Assembly: GCA_963790505.1 (NCBI GenBank)
Contig: CAWBOT010000005.1
Span: 1,178,001-1,242,000, forward strand
Length of the DNA stretch: 64,000 bases
Source of the DNA: Acidisarcina sp963790505
Lineage (GTDB): Bacteria; Acidobacteriota; Terriglobia; Terriglobales; Acidobacteriaceae
Direction: 5' to 3'
Shown here: positions 7,866 to 16,597 of the stretch, piece after piece
Layout: each line of letters opens with the position of its first letter
Numbering within the stretch: the stretch's first letter is position 1
Translations under genes and position numbers: made by a program
Notes under the pieces: model-generated
Database searches by the model: none
Seen by the model: the letters and a program-made list of their open reading frames with translations, nothing else
What the model was told of the DNA's origin: nothing

Positions 7866-9839
7866 TCAGGAGATCGCCGCCAGGCGCTTGCCTTGAATCT
7901 CGATGTAGACGTTGACCAGCGATAGCGCTGCCGGCGTAACTCCGGGGATGCGGCTGGCCTGGCCGAGTGTTTGCGGGCGAACGCGGCCGAGCTTTTCCTG
8001 CATCTCGCGCGATAGGCCGCCGACGGTGGTGTAGTCGAACCACTCGGGGATGACGCGCCCCTCGGCCTTCTTCAGTTTGTCGATGGACTTGCGCTGCTGG
8101 TCGAGGTATCCGGCATACTTGATCTCGGTCTCGATGGCCTTGAGCTCATTGCGGACCTGCGCAGACATTAACTTCGTTGGATTTGATTCGAGCAGCGGAG
8201 CGAAGAGTGTAGTTGCCTCATCAGCCTTGGCGAACTCTTCGCGCAGCACGGGCAATAGCGATTCGATGGTGATCTCGGGGCGCTTGAGCAGTTGAGCGTA
8301 GGTCTGTCCAGCGGCGCTGGCGTGAGCTGCCGCGATTTCGGGGAGAAGCTCTGTTATCCGGGTGAAGTCTGCCTTGCGCGTGCCGAGCAGCTTTTCGACG
8401 GCGACGGCGCGGGCCTGCTTCGCCTCGTAATCGGCCCAGGCCTGGTCGGAGATGAGGCCGAGTCTGCGGCCGTAAGGAGTCAGGCGGCGGTCTGCGTTGT
8501 CGATGCGCAGGTGCAGGCGAAACTCGGCGCGCGAGGTGAACATGCGGTATGGCTCGTTGGTGCCCTTGCTGATGAGGTCGTCGATCAGGATGCCGGTGTA
8601 GCCCTCGGTCCGATCGAGGGTGAATGGCGCTTCGCCGCGCACTTTGAGCGCGGCGTTGATGCCGGCCATGAGGCCCTGGCAGGCGGCCTCTTCGTAACCT
8701 GACGTGCCGTTGATCTGCCCGGCGAGGTAGAGGTTCTCGAAACTCTTCACGTTGAGGCTGCGATCAAGCTCGGTCGGGTCGATGGCGTCGTATTCGATGG
8801 CGTAGCCGGGGCGCAGCATCTCGGCGTTCTCGAGGCCGGGGATGGAGTGCACGATGTCAGACTGTACGTCCATCGGCAGCGACGTGGACATGCCGTTGAC
8901 GTAGACCTCGTGGGTGTCGAGGCCCTCGGGCTCGAGGAAGAACTGATGCTGCTCCTTGTCGGGGAAGCGGACGACCTTGTCTTCGATCGACGGGCAGTAG
9001 CGCGGGCCGATCGCCTGGATCTGGCCGGTATACATGGGCGAGCGCGAGACGTTTTCGCGGATGATGCGCAGTGTCTCGGGCGTCGTGTGCGCGATGTGGC
9101 AGCAGACCTGGCGTTGCGGAATCTCGCGGGTGCGGAAGCTGAATGGCGTTGGCTCGGCGTCGCCGGGCTGCTCCACAAAGCGCGACCAGTCGATGGTGCG
9201 GCCGTCGAGGCGCGGCGGAGTTCCGGTCTTGAGGCGGCAGCCGCGCAGGCCGAGGCGCTTCAGCGCTTCGCCGAGAAGGACGCTGGCGGCTCGCCGCTGC
9301 GGCCGGCGGAGTATTGCTCCTCGCCGCAGTGGATCAGCCCATTGAGGAAGGTGCCGGTGGTGATGACGACGGCGCCGGCGAAGACGCTGCGTCCGTCGCG
9401 AAGCTTGAGGCCGATGACCTTCTTTCGCTCGCCATTCGTCATCCTCGGATAGCAGAACGTCGATGACTTCGGCTTGCTTGATGAAGAGGCCGGGCTGCGA
9501 CTCGAGCACCTGGCGCATCTTCACGCGATACTGCTGCTTGTCGCACTGTGCGCGGGGCGACCAGACGGCGGGGCCGCGCGAGGTGTTGAGCAGGCGGAAC
9601 TGGATGCCGACGGCGTCGGCGACTTCGCCCATGACTCCGCCGAGCGCGTCGACTTCGCGAACGAGATGGCCCTTGGCAATGCCGCCGATGGCGGGGTTAC
9701 AGGACATCTGCGCGATGAGGTCTAGATTCAGCGTGAAGAGCGCCGTGCGGAGGCCCATGCGGGCTGCGGCGATGGCGGCTTCGCAGCCGGCGTGTCCAGC
9801 GCCGACTACGACTACTTCGTATTGTTCGGTGTATGCCAT
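7866..9839 (-). CDS. mnmG: MnmG (GidA), tRNA U34 modification enzyme; two cancelling frameshifts
   Basis: About 657 residues. The FAD-binding motif VVVGAGHAGCEAAIAAARMG is near the N-terminus. Family blocks follow, including MSCNPAIGGIAKGHLVREVDALGG, LKTGTPPRLDGRTIDW, QINGTSGYEEAACQGLMAGINAAL and TSRAEFRLHLRIDNAD. With MnmE it forms the 5-carboxymethylaminomethyl group on wobble U34 of tRNAs. Between about 9285 and 9419 the expected sequence (VIGLKLRDGRSVFAG, ITTGTFLNGLIHCGEEQYSA) is in another frame. One extra base near 9418-9419 and one missing base near 9284-9291 shift out and back, so the main frame stays open but holds ~45 nonsense residues. This looks like a sequence error; if real the enzyme would be disrupted near its FAD domain. 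Confidence 0.9.
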   Translation of the reverse strand: MAYTEQYEVVVVGAGHAGCEAAIAAARMGLRTALFTLNLDLIAQMSCNPAIGGIAKGHLVREVDALGGVMGEVADAVGIQFRLLNTSRGPAVWSPRAQCDKQQYRVKMRQVLESQPGLFIKQAEVIDVLLSEDDEWRAKEGHRPQASRRTQRLRRRRRHHHRHLPQWADPLRRGAILRRPQRRAASVLLGEALKRLGLRGCRLKTGTPPRLDGRTIDWSRFVEQPGDAEPTPFSFRTREIPQRQVCCHIAHTTPETLRIIRENVSRSPMYTGQIQAIGPRYCPSIEDKVVRFPDKEQHQFFLEPEGLDTHEVYVNGMSTSLPMDVQSDIVHSIPGLENAEMLRPGYAIEYDAIDPTELDRSLNVKSFENLYLAGQINGTSGYEEAACQGLMAGINAALKVRGEAPFTLDRTEGYTGILIDDLISKGTNEPYRMFTSRAEFRLHLRIDNADRRLTPYGRRLGLISDQAWADYEAKQARAVAVEKLLGTRKADFTRITELLPEIAAAHASAAGQTYAQLLKRPEITIESLLPVLREEFAKADEATTLFAPLLESNPTKLMSAQVRNELKAIETEIKYAGYLDQQRKSIDKLKKAEGRVIPEWFDYTTVGGLSREMQEKLGRVRPQTLGQASRIPGVTPAALSLVNVYIEIQGKRLAAIS

Positions 9840-9872
9840 TTCCGTGTGATTTCTACGTAGACTGAGTGGCCG

Positions 9873-11453
9873 CTAGCGCGAACGATCGGCCAACAATCTC
9901 AGCTTTCTGCCCCGCTCCATCCAGCGCGCATACTTGTCGACGGCTTGAAGATCGGGGGTCTTCTCAAGTGGCGCGACAGGATGTTCCGTCAACAAAAAGA
10001 ACGCCGACCCACGCTTCTCTATTCTATCGACTTCTAGGGAGCAACCTACGAGCGATTCGTAGTATGCCCGAGCATGCAAGCCGTACATGACCACAAATCT
10101 TGGTGTTTTGTCATGCGCGATTAGCCTTTTTCCGATGTGCTCGATGCGTCTCTGTAGAATTTCTTCATAGTCGGCATGGGTAAAGTGCATGTCGCGTAGC
10201 TTCTTGCCGGTCCTTAAGTCTTTGGCGGGAAGCCCAGACACTTCGATCACGCAGGTTTGACCTTTTCGTTCATCTGCTCTTCCCCAGTGGTCTCTTTGAT
10301 ATTCGCGCAGCCAGGCTTGCTCAGTGGCCTTGTCGATCGGTTCGTTGAGGTTGAAGTCTTCTCTCACGTAAGCGGAAAGAAGCAACATTAGCCATTGCCA
10401 AGTTGATTCAAGTCGTGGCGCTGGTTTCTCACGATGAAATTGGGTCTGTTTAATGCGAGCGTGAAACTCCTTGCAGTCGGTGAGTCCAGTTTCGCGCCCG
10501 AGATCGCGCCATGCCTGAATCCGCTCGTCGAGGGTGGCGCTCATACCTTCTTCGGGACCAATGAACCAATATGGAGCGTCCCAGCGACCGTACCCATAGC
10601 AATCGTTGGCCATCTCCACGATTCCCGACTTTAGGTCCGATTCTGGGTGTGGCATATTGGCGTAATTTAATTGCTCCCGGGGCAATTCTAGATCAGCCAG
10701 CCAAAGCGCCCCGCCCGCGAGAACAATACTCACGGCGAGAATCTCCGCAAACAAGAAGGCTCCTATAGTGAGGTCGCCTCTCAGGAAATTCAAGAAGAAA
10801 CCGCCCGCGCCATGAAGGAAAAGCCACGCACCCAGAATCTCGCCGGCACGGATTTTCCATTTATGTCGCTTTGAAATCATCGCCAGCAGCAACGCGAAAA
10901 TGCAGAGTTCGGCGAACGCCGCATACAGCTGCACCGGATGAAGCGGTGAGCTCAACGGCGTGCCATACCAGAGCGACGAGAGGCGGCGAGTGTAGGTGAC
11001 GGCCCATGGGAGCATCGTCGGAGTGCCGAAGTCTGAACCTCCTGCGAATGCGCCGAGGTTGACGATCGCGAAACCTATTGCGAGTGGAGGCGCGAGCGCG
11101 TCGAGCGTCCGGCGAAAGGGGAGGCGGGTGAAGAACGCGAAGATGAGCATGACTGCGATCGCCAGCGCCATTCCGCCGAGCACGGCGGGGCGGGAGCGAA
11201 CGTTGATGACGCCGATCAGCCACAGCGGATGGGCGACAAAGTCGTTCCAGTTGAGGAAGACCAGAATGAGGTGAGGGGCGATGACTGCGGTGAGCACGGC
11301 CGCGATGCAGAGGTCCCAGATTGTTTCCGGGTTCAGTTCAAGGCGTCGCGCGGTGATTCGCGCGGTGAAGAGCGCGACCACGATGGCGATAGCGGTGAAG
11401 ACGGCTGCGGTAGGAACGGCGACGTGGCCAAACTGAAAAAGGCGTGGATGCAC
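9873..11453 (-). CDS. Lgt-like membrane domain fused to a UDG-like soluble domain
   Basis: Residues up to about 265 form a multi-pass membrane domain like prolipoprotein diacylglyceryl transferase (GGSDFGTPTMLPWAVTY, then PLHPVQLYAAFAELCIF). The usual Arg of the Lgt signature (GRxxN) and the conserved His are not apparent, so catalysis is doubtful. After the linker ELPREQLNYAN comes an unrelated ~255-residue soluble domain with WFIGPEEG, CVIEVSGLPAKDL, PRFVVMYGLHARAYYESLVG and LLTEHPVAP. The order and spacing recall the uracil-DNA glycosylase fold; this is inference. The second part is AT-richer and has an internal ATG at 10655, so it may be a captured separate gene. A GTG at 11453 is preferred as start, because a farther ATG at 11489 lies inside the 6S RNA. 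Confidence 0.65.
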   Translation of the reverse strand: MHPRLFQFGHVAVPTAAVFTAIAIVVALFTARITARRLELNPETIWDLCIAAVLTAVIAPHLILVFLNWNDFVAHPLWLIGVINVRSRPAVLGGMALAIAVMLIFAFFTRLPFRRTLDALAPPLAIGFAIVNLGAFAGGSDFGTPTMLPWAVTYTRRLSSLWYGTPLSSPLHPVQLYAAFAELCIFALLLAMISKRHKWKIRAGEILGAWLFLHGAGGFFLNFLRGDLTIGAFLFAEILAVSIVLAGGALWLADLELPREQLNYANMPHPESDLKSGIVEMANDCYGYGRWDAPYWFIGPEEGMSATLDERIQAWRDLGRETGLTDCKEFHARIKQTQFHREKPAPRLESTWQWLMLLLSAYVREDFNLNEPIDKATEQAWLREYQRDHWGRADERKGQTCVIEVSGLPAKDLRTGKKLRDMHFTHADYEEILQRRIEHIGKRLIAHDKTPRFVVMYGLHARAYYESLVGCSLEVDRIEKRGSAFFLLTEHPVAPLEKTPDLQAVDKYARWMERGRKLRLLADRSR

Positions 11454-11477
11454 TATGGGCGCGCAGGAAGAACTACA

Positions 11478-11667
11478 AAACCGACCCACTGGGCCGTAGG
11501 TAAGTACTCTGGTGAACCCGTCCTAAGACGGTGGGGCTCTCCGAGGTTCATTAGGCATTCCGGACTGGCGGACGCGGCACACAGAACCGATTTATCGAGT
11601 CGAGCCCCTGTTCGATGATTAAAGGTTCAACCAGAGTTGACCACCTACCTGCTTTGCAGGCCGGTTT
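11478..11667 (-). ncRNA. ssrS: 6S RNA (RNA polymerase regulator)
   Basis: The reverse strand folds into the rod with a central bubble that defines 6S RNA, about 190 nt. The closing stem pairs 11667-11657 with 11488-11478 (11 pairs including G-U). Then GTAGGT at 11648-11643 pairs with ACCTAC at 11501-11496. ACTCTGG at 11637-11631 plus TGAACC at 11629-11624 pairs with GGTTCA and CCAGAGT at 11518-11506, with one bulged U. The bubble follows; its 3' side holds a small hairpin (CGTC-TTAG-GACG). Beyond the bubble GGGGCTC at 11608-11602 pairs with GAGCCCC at 11539-11533. 6S RNA mimics an open promoter and binds housekeeping RNA polymerase in stationary phase. It lies downstream of zapA on the same strand, as ssrS does in many bacteria, with one gene between. 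Seen: the pairing. Inferred: identity and exact ends. Confidence 0.8.
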
Positions 11668-11784
11668 CTGAGTTGGATGCTAACGGGAGATGCGCGGCAT
11701 TGCAAGCGAAGAAGGTGGGAAACTTACTTCTTCATCGAAACTTAAGTGTGCAGGGATTTGCACTGACCCTGGATCAACATGGCG

Positions 11785-12840
11785 CTAGGACCCGCCGGAG
11801 TGTGCCTGCGCCTGCTGGTTCTGGGTTTGAAGCGCCTGCGCGCGCGCAACAAGCTTCTTGAGTTTGCCCTCGATGGCGGCGTCGCCGACATGCTGGTCTT
11901 GCAGCACGCCATCGGCGTCGATGGTGAAGGTCGCAGGGATGGCATGCACTCCGAACATGGTTGCGACCTTGCCGTCGAAGCCGTTGTTGCGAGTCTGTAT
12001 CCAGGTCATCTCGTTCTTCGCCACGAAATCGCGCCACTTAGCGTCGTCGGTATCGAGGCTGATGCTCATGACAACGAGCGGCTGGCCTGCAAACTTGTGC
12101 GAAATCTCTTTGACATGCGGCAGAGCCTCGCGGCAGGGGCCGCACCAGGTTGCCCAGAAATCGATCAGCACGACCTTGCCGGCAAGATCGTCGAGCGAGA
12201 CAACCTTGTCATCGATGGTCTTGACCTGGAAGGCCGGGGCCATCCGCGCCCGCACCAGTTCAGGGCGGTCGCTGTAGCGCTGGGCGCGCTTATAGTCGAC
12301 CTTCTCTGGGCTGGCTACTTTGAGATAGTCGAGGAATCGCGCCTTGGCGGCATCGTCCTGATTGAGCCATGCGAGCGCCATGGCTTCACCGAAGATTGCC
12401 TGCTGCATGTCGGGATTTGCTTGCAACGCGGCCTTGAATTCCTGCTGGCTCTGGTGCAGCAGATCGTCTTTATGCTTTGCCGAACCGGCGCGCAGCAGTG
12501 CGGTTGCAAAGAGATAATGCGCGCTTGCAATGTCCTTAGGATTGTGGACGAGAGCGATGACCTCTTGAGCGGCGTTCATTGCCGACTTGTAGTCGTCGAG
12601 TTCGAGGGCGAGGTTGATGATCTGCTGATCGCAGGGGATGCATTTGCCGTCCTGCTTTGCTGCCTTCTTGAAAGAATCGAGCGCCCACGTGTACTGACGA
12701 TGCTTGAGCAGGTCCTGGGCCTCGGCGTAGCTCTTCTGTGCCTTGGGGTCGGTCGGTCCGGATGGGGCGGAGCCCGACGGGGCCTGGGCGAGCGAAGAGG
12801 CTCCGATCATCAACAGGCAGAGAAGAAGACAGTTGCGCAC
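11785..12840 (-). CDS. Secreted TlpA-like thioredoxin with N-terminal TPR-like region
   Basis: 351 residues from the GTG at 12840, chosen because GGAG precedes it by 7 nt and the product starts directly with a signal peptide (LLLCLLMIGASSLAQA). Residues ~30-175 are helical and TPR-like (KSYAEAQDLLKHRQYTWALDSFKKAAKQ, then DMQQAIFGEAMALAWLNQDD). Residues ~190-330 are a TlpA/ResA-type thioredoxin domain (APAFQVKTIDDKVVSLDDLAGKVVLIDFWATWCGPC, broken here only by its own length) with active site WCGPC and the cis-proline stretch IPATFTID. It should act as a thiol-disulfide reductase in the periplasm. The C-terminus is Gln/Ala-rich. It sits between zapA and the 6S RNA on the same strand. Confidence 0.85.
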   Translation of the reverse strand: MRNCLLLCLLMIGASSLAQAPSGSAPSGPTDPKAQKSYAEAQDLLKHRQYTWALDSFKKAAKQDGKCIPCDQQIINLALELDDYKSAMNAAQEVIALVHNPKDIASAHYLFATALLRAGSAKHKDDLLHQSQQEFKAALQANPDMQQAIFGEAMALAWLNQDDAAKARFLDYLKVASPEKVDYKRAQRYSDRPELVRARMAPAFQVKTIDDKVVSLDDLAGKVVLIDFWATWCGPCREALPHVKEISHKFAGQPLVVMSISLDTDDAKWRDFVAKNEMTWIQTRNNGFDGKVATMFGVHAIPATFTIDADGVLQDQHVGDAAIEGKLKKLVARAQALQTQNQQAQAHSGGS

Positions 12841-12941
12841 AGGCGTTCTCCAACAAGGCGGCAGTGAAGTCTTCAGGAGATTAGCATGCTTGCGCGTGGG
12901 GCAGCGCAATTGGCGCGGGAAGGTTCAGGTTGGTGTGCGGG

Positions 12942-13277
12942 TCAGCCGATGCGGCGGTCTTCGGTGAGCAGGGAATCGAGCAGTCCGTTGAGCGAGCTGG
13001 CGCGGCTGCGAATGCTGCTCTGCGTCTGGGTGAGATTGCCGCTCAGCTGGCGAAGTTTTTCTTCGGCACGCGCAAGCTCGTCGGCGAGATTGAGCGCCGC
13101 CAGCACCGCGACGCGCAGCGAATCGACCGTCTTTCCGTGGGTCGCGACAAGGCGCATCTTGGCGTCGACGAGCTCGGCCAGATGATGGATGTATTCGGAA
13201 TCCTGGCCGCGAAGACGATAGCTCTGATCGTAAATATCGACAGTGACAGTCGCGTTGGGGGCGGAGTTTTCGCTCAT
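12942..13277 (-). CDS. zapA: ZapA, cell division protein
   Basis: 111 residues. The N-terminal globular part (TVDIYDQSYRLRGQDSEYIHHLAELVDAKM) and the helix TVDSLRVAVLAALNLADEL match ZapA, which bundles FtsZ filaments at the division site. The remainder is a coiled coil (ARAEEKLRQLSGNLTQTQSS). It follows a short coiled-coil gene by 8 bp, so the two form an operon. The 6S RNA further downstream on the same strand recalls the widespread zapA-ssrS association. Confidence 0.9.
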   Translation of the reverse strand: MSENSAPNATVTVDIYDQSYRLRGQDSEYIHHLAELVDAKMRLVATHGKTVDSLRVAVLAALNLADELARAEEKLRQLSGNLTQTQSSIRSRASSLNGLLDSLLTEDRRIG

Positions 13278-13285
13278 CGAAGTTC

Positions 13286-13567
13286 TCAGACCGCCAGTTC
13301 GTCGAGTTGACCAAGCAGCCGCTCGATGCGGGTGCGAACGAGGTCGCGTTCGCTGCGAAGCGTCTCGATCAGTGCCTCGGCGCGCAGCAACTCGTTGGTG
13401 TGTGCCTCGAGGCTCTCGTGAAATTCGGCCAGTTTTGCCTCGGCGGCGATACGGGCGGCACGCTCGGTCTTCACCATCTCGACCGCGCGCAGAATCCGCT
13501 CTTCCAGAGCGAGAAAGTCGTCTTCGGCGATGGGCGATTCAGGGGCCTGCATTGCGAGCGTCGACAT
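13286..13567 (-). CDS. Short coiled-coil protein, ZapB-like
   Basis: 93 residues, almost entirely a predicted coiled coil (LEERILRAVEMVKTERAARI, then EAHTNELLRAEALIETLRSE). The ATG at 13567 is preferred because GAGGAG lies 5 nt upstream; an in-frame GTG one codon earlier is too close to it. The gene ends 8 bp before zapA. Size, coiled-coil nature and position suggest a ZapB-like FtsZ-ring partner, but coiled coils are easily confused, so the assignment rests mostly on context. Confidence 0.7.
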   Translation of the reverse strand: MSTLAMQAPESPIAEDDFLALEERILRAVEMVKTERAARIAAEAKLAEFHESLEAHTNELLRAEALIETLRSERDLVRTRIERLLGQLDELAV

Positions 13568-13691
13568 CACTACTCCTCACAGAATCTGCGTACCGATGCT
13601 CGAAGTATAGCGTGGGAGCGGATGAGGAAAACCGGGACCTATTGGCGGAAAGGGTACATCCGGCCGCGATTTTGCAGACAGCGAACGACCC

Positions 13692-13742
13692 ATGCCTAAA
13701 GGCATCTCTGGTTGACTCCTGTTCCGCGGCTAAAGCCCTCGG
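13692..13742. repeat. Two tandem hairpins with TAAA loops (REP-like)
   Basis: ATGCC-TAAA-GGCAT at 13692-13705 and the interrupted hairpin CCGcGGC-TAAA-GCCctCGG at 13724-13742 share the same tetraloop and the core GCC/GGC pairing. They lie 15 bp after the pheT stop codon and may end its transcript or belong to a dispersed palindromic repeat family. No other copy was noticed in the window. Confidence 0.5.
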
Positions 13743-13756
13743 CTTCTCCCAGTCAA

Positions 13757-15851
13757 TCAGGAGCGCAGTCGGCCGCCCGCAGACTGCAGAGATTCGACAA
13801 TGGCGCCGGAGTAGGTCTGCAGGTCGTCTTCTCGCAGGGTGCGGGTTTCGGATTGAAAGACAGCGCCGAGGAGCAACGAGTAGTGGCCTTGCGGGATGCG
13901 TTCGCCCTTCTGGTCGCGCAGCACCTCTTTGGGCTCGAAAGAGATCATCTCGGGGATGGCCAGGGATTCGAGCCGGTCGGCGATCTCGCCCCAACGCACC
14001 GCATCCGGAAAGACGAAGGAGAAATCGCGACGCACCGCCTGGAAGCGCGACAGCTCGCGCGCGGCCGGTTGGCGCAAGGGCTGCCGATAGAGCCGATCAA
14101 GGTCGAGTTCGCCGATGAAGACAGGCTGTTTCAGCTTATGACGCTGCGCCTCGGCGGGATGAAGCTGGCCGAAGTAGCCAACAGTGAGACCATCGACGAC
14201 GGCTCGCGCGGCACGGCCCGGATGCAACCATTGCGGCAAAAGTCCGGAATTAACGGGGAAGGCGTCTATGTATTTCGAGCGTGCGGAGAATTTGGAAAGC
14301 AGCTCTTCAACCGCGCCCTTGCACGTGTAGAAGTCAACCGGTACAGATTGCTGAAGGGCGGTGCCGGCGCCGGTGCGTCCGGTTGCGCCGAAGGCCAGCG
14401 ATGGGCGTTCGTCGATTCTGTCCGTGCTCCCGGTGAATACCGTGCCGAGTTCGTAAAGGGCAACGTCTTCAACGTCGCGGTTGAGATTTTCGGCGAGCAT
14501 GTTCAGCATCGAGGGCAGCAGGGAGGGCCGCAGCATTCCAGCCTCTGCACTGAGCGGGTTGCCGACGTGGACGGCGGAATCGGGCTGCGCGGCAAATGTA
14601 ACAGCGTCGGTTGCAGAACAGAAGGTACTGGAGACGGCCTCATTCCAGCCGAGCGCGAGCAGCGTGCGGCGGAGGGTTTCTTCTTTTTCGGCGAAGGGCA
14701 GTTCGACGACCGACCCGGCAAAGGACGGGCAGCGTGTTGGCAAAACGGTTGTAGCCGTAGACGCGTGCGACCTCTTCGATGAGATCGATCTCGCGCTCGA
14801 GGTCGAGACGCCAGCTGGGCAAGGTGACGGAGTACGTTTCTTCGCCGGATTTCTGAAGCGAGCAGCCGAGCGCAGTCAGGACGGACTCGACCGTTTCGGC
14901 GGTGATGCCTTCGGGGTCTTCGGTCTTGCCGAGGATGCGCTGGACTTCGCTGACTTGAACGCTGATTGCGGCGCGATTCGCGGTGCGGGCCGGTACTTCG
15001 GGGATGATGACGTCGACGAGCTCGCCTTCAATTTCGCCGCCGGCGTTGAGAACGATCTGACAGACTGCAGCGTTGGCGAGGGGGGCGGCGTTGAAGTCTG
15101 CGCCGCGCTCGAAGCGGTGCGAGGCGTCGGTGTGCAGGCCATGGCGGCGGGAGCTGCGGCGTACAACCGCAGGATCGAACCATGCTGCTTCGACGAGGAT
15201 GTTCTTGGTTTCGGGGGTGATCATCGAGTCCCAACCGCCCATGACTCCGGCGATGCCGAGCGGTTTGACGTGGTCGGCGACGATGAGATCGTCGGGGTCG
15301 AGGGTCCGCTCGACTCCGTCCAGCGTGCGGAGCTTTTCGCCTTTGCGGGCGCGACGGACGACGATGCCACCTTCGAGTTTGTCGAGGTCGAAGGTGTGGG
15401 TGGGCTGGCCCATGGCGAGGGTGACGAAGTTGGTTGCATCGACGGCGTTGGAGATTAACTTTTGCTCGAGCAGGCGAAAGTATTCGGCGATGATGCCGTG
15501 GGATGGGGCGATTTTAACGTTGCGGAGAACGCGGGCGGTGAAGCGTCCGCAGAGGTGGGGGTTTTCGATGGCGACGGGATAGGCAGGACTCGGTTTGGAA
15601 TCCGGAAGGATCGTGTCCAGCGCCTTCAGTCCAGCCCCGTAGATGGCGGCGACCTCGCGGGCGATGCCGTAGTGGTTCATCGCATCGACGCGGTTCGTCG
15701 TGATGTCCATATCGAAAAGGGAACCGTGCGGACCAAGATCGAAGATGCCTTCAACGGCTATGCCGCGCAGCGTGAGGTCTTCAGCGAGTTGTTTGTCGTC
15801 CACCGCGATGGTCGGCAGGTAGGAACGGAGCCAGCTAGAGAGTATTTTCAT
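13757..15851 (-). CDS. pheT: PheT, phenylalanyl-tRNA synthetase beta chain; one frameshift
   Basis: About 697 residues if one frameshift is corrected, a normal length for PheT. The N-terminal part begins MKILSSWLRSYLPTIAVDDK and includes the B3/B4 editing region (AMGQPTHTFDLDKLEGGIVV, IAGVMGGWDSMITPETKNIL) and the B5 domain. The C-terminal part in the other frame includes FAGSVVELPFAEKEETLRRT, NPLSAEAGMLRPSLLPSMLN and the FDX anticodon-binding domain (FQAVRRDFSFVFPDAVRWGE). The frame changes at 14727-14729, where a G run has one base too many; removing it gives YGYNRFANTLPSFAGSVVE. Because PheT is essential, a sequence error is likelier than a pseudogene. It pairs with PheS (16598-17707), but an orphan gene lies between them. 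Confidence 0.88.
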
Positions 15852-15918
15852 GGGGAGCTTAGAAGCGGTCAGCGCGATTCGATTTGCGGTGCCGATTTGT
15901 CCTTTTCTTTCAGGGAAG

Positions 15919-16527
15919 CTAAAAAGCGGTCTCGTGCGCACCGCAGCTCTTGGCTGCGTAGGCCAAAGCCTTTAGTGTGCGATCTGCGTCTTCCTGAGTT
16001 GATAAAAAAAGCTGGTCTGCGATCGTTAATATCGGTCCATCTTTGGCTTTCACTGCCGCTCCCCCGACATATCCTGCCTTCAAATAAGACCACCTCAATA
16101 CGAATCCCTCGTCGGACACCTTAAAATCTTCGTGCGTGGCCCAGACCTTATCCATTCCGGTATTACCGAAAGGAACTACTTTTAACGAACGCAAATCTAT
16201 CCACGGTAACAAAACTACTTCGCTATTATCGCTTCCAGCTTCGGGGTCGTGAAAATCGAAGCGGATGACGCATCCCTCTTGATCTGCTGATAGGTTGGAT
16301 TGCCGATAAGTATAAGCTTGTACTCTTTCACCATTGTCCTTGGCGAAGACGTCATCTCTTGCTGTACCGGATGAAACGAGGCTATTTATGACGTCATATG
16401 CATCGCCGAGTCTTTGTTTATCTTCTGCGCTCGGCCCAGTAGCGCTCTTTTTCTTCTGAGCGCTTGCGGCGTATGCCAAAACAATAACTAGGCAGATAAT
16501 CGCAGCAGACTTCAAGCTAACCTTCAT
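15919..16527 (-). CDS. Secreted protein of unknown function between pheS and pheT
   Basis: 202 residues with a signal peptide (SAAIICLVIVLAYAASAQKK). The body contains RLGDAYDVINSLVSSGTARD, EVVLLPWIDLRSLKVVPFG and a C-terminal helix DADRTLKALAYAAKSCG; I recognise no family. Codons and base composition are clearly AT-richer than in flanking pheS and pheT, which are normally adjacent, so this gene looks inserted by horizontal transfer. No repeats or transposase mark its edges. A role in translation is unlikely given the signal peptide. Confidence 0.72.
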   Translation of the reverse strand: MKVSLKSAAIICLVIVLAYAASAQKKKSATGPSAEDKQRLGDAYDVINSLVSSGTARDDVFAKDNGERVQAYTYRQSNLSADQEGCVIRFDFHDPEAGSDNSEVVLLPWIDLRSLKVVPFGNTGMDKVWATHEDFKVSDEGFVLRWSYLKAGYVGGAAVKAKDGPILTIADQLFLSTQEDADRTLKALAYAAKSCGAHETAF

Positions 16528-16597
16528 GAAATGCCTCCAGAGAGAACTGGCGTTCCAAAATTATGGCACCTGATGTTCTATTCGAGGTGAACCTTTC

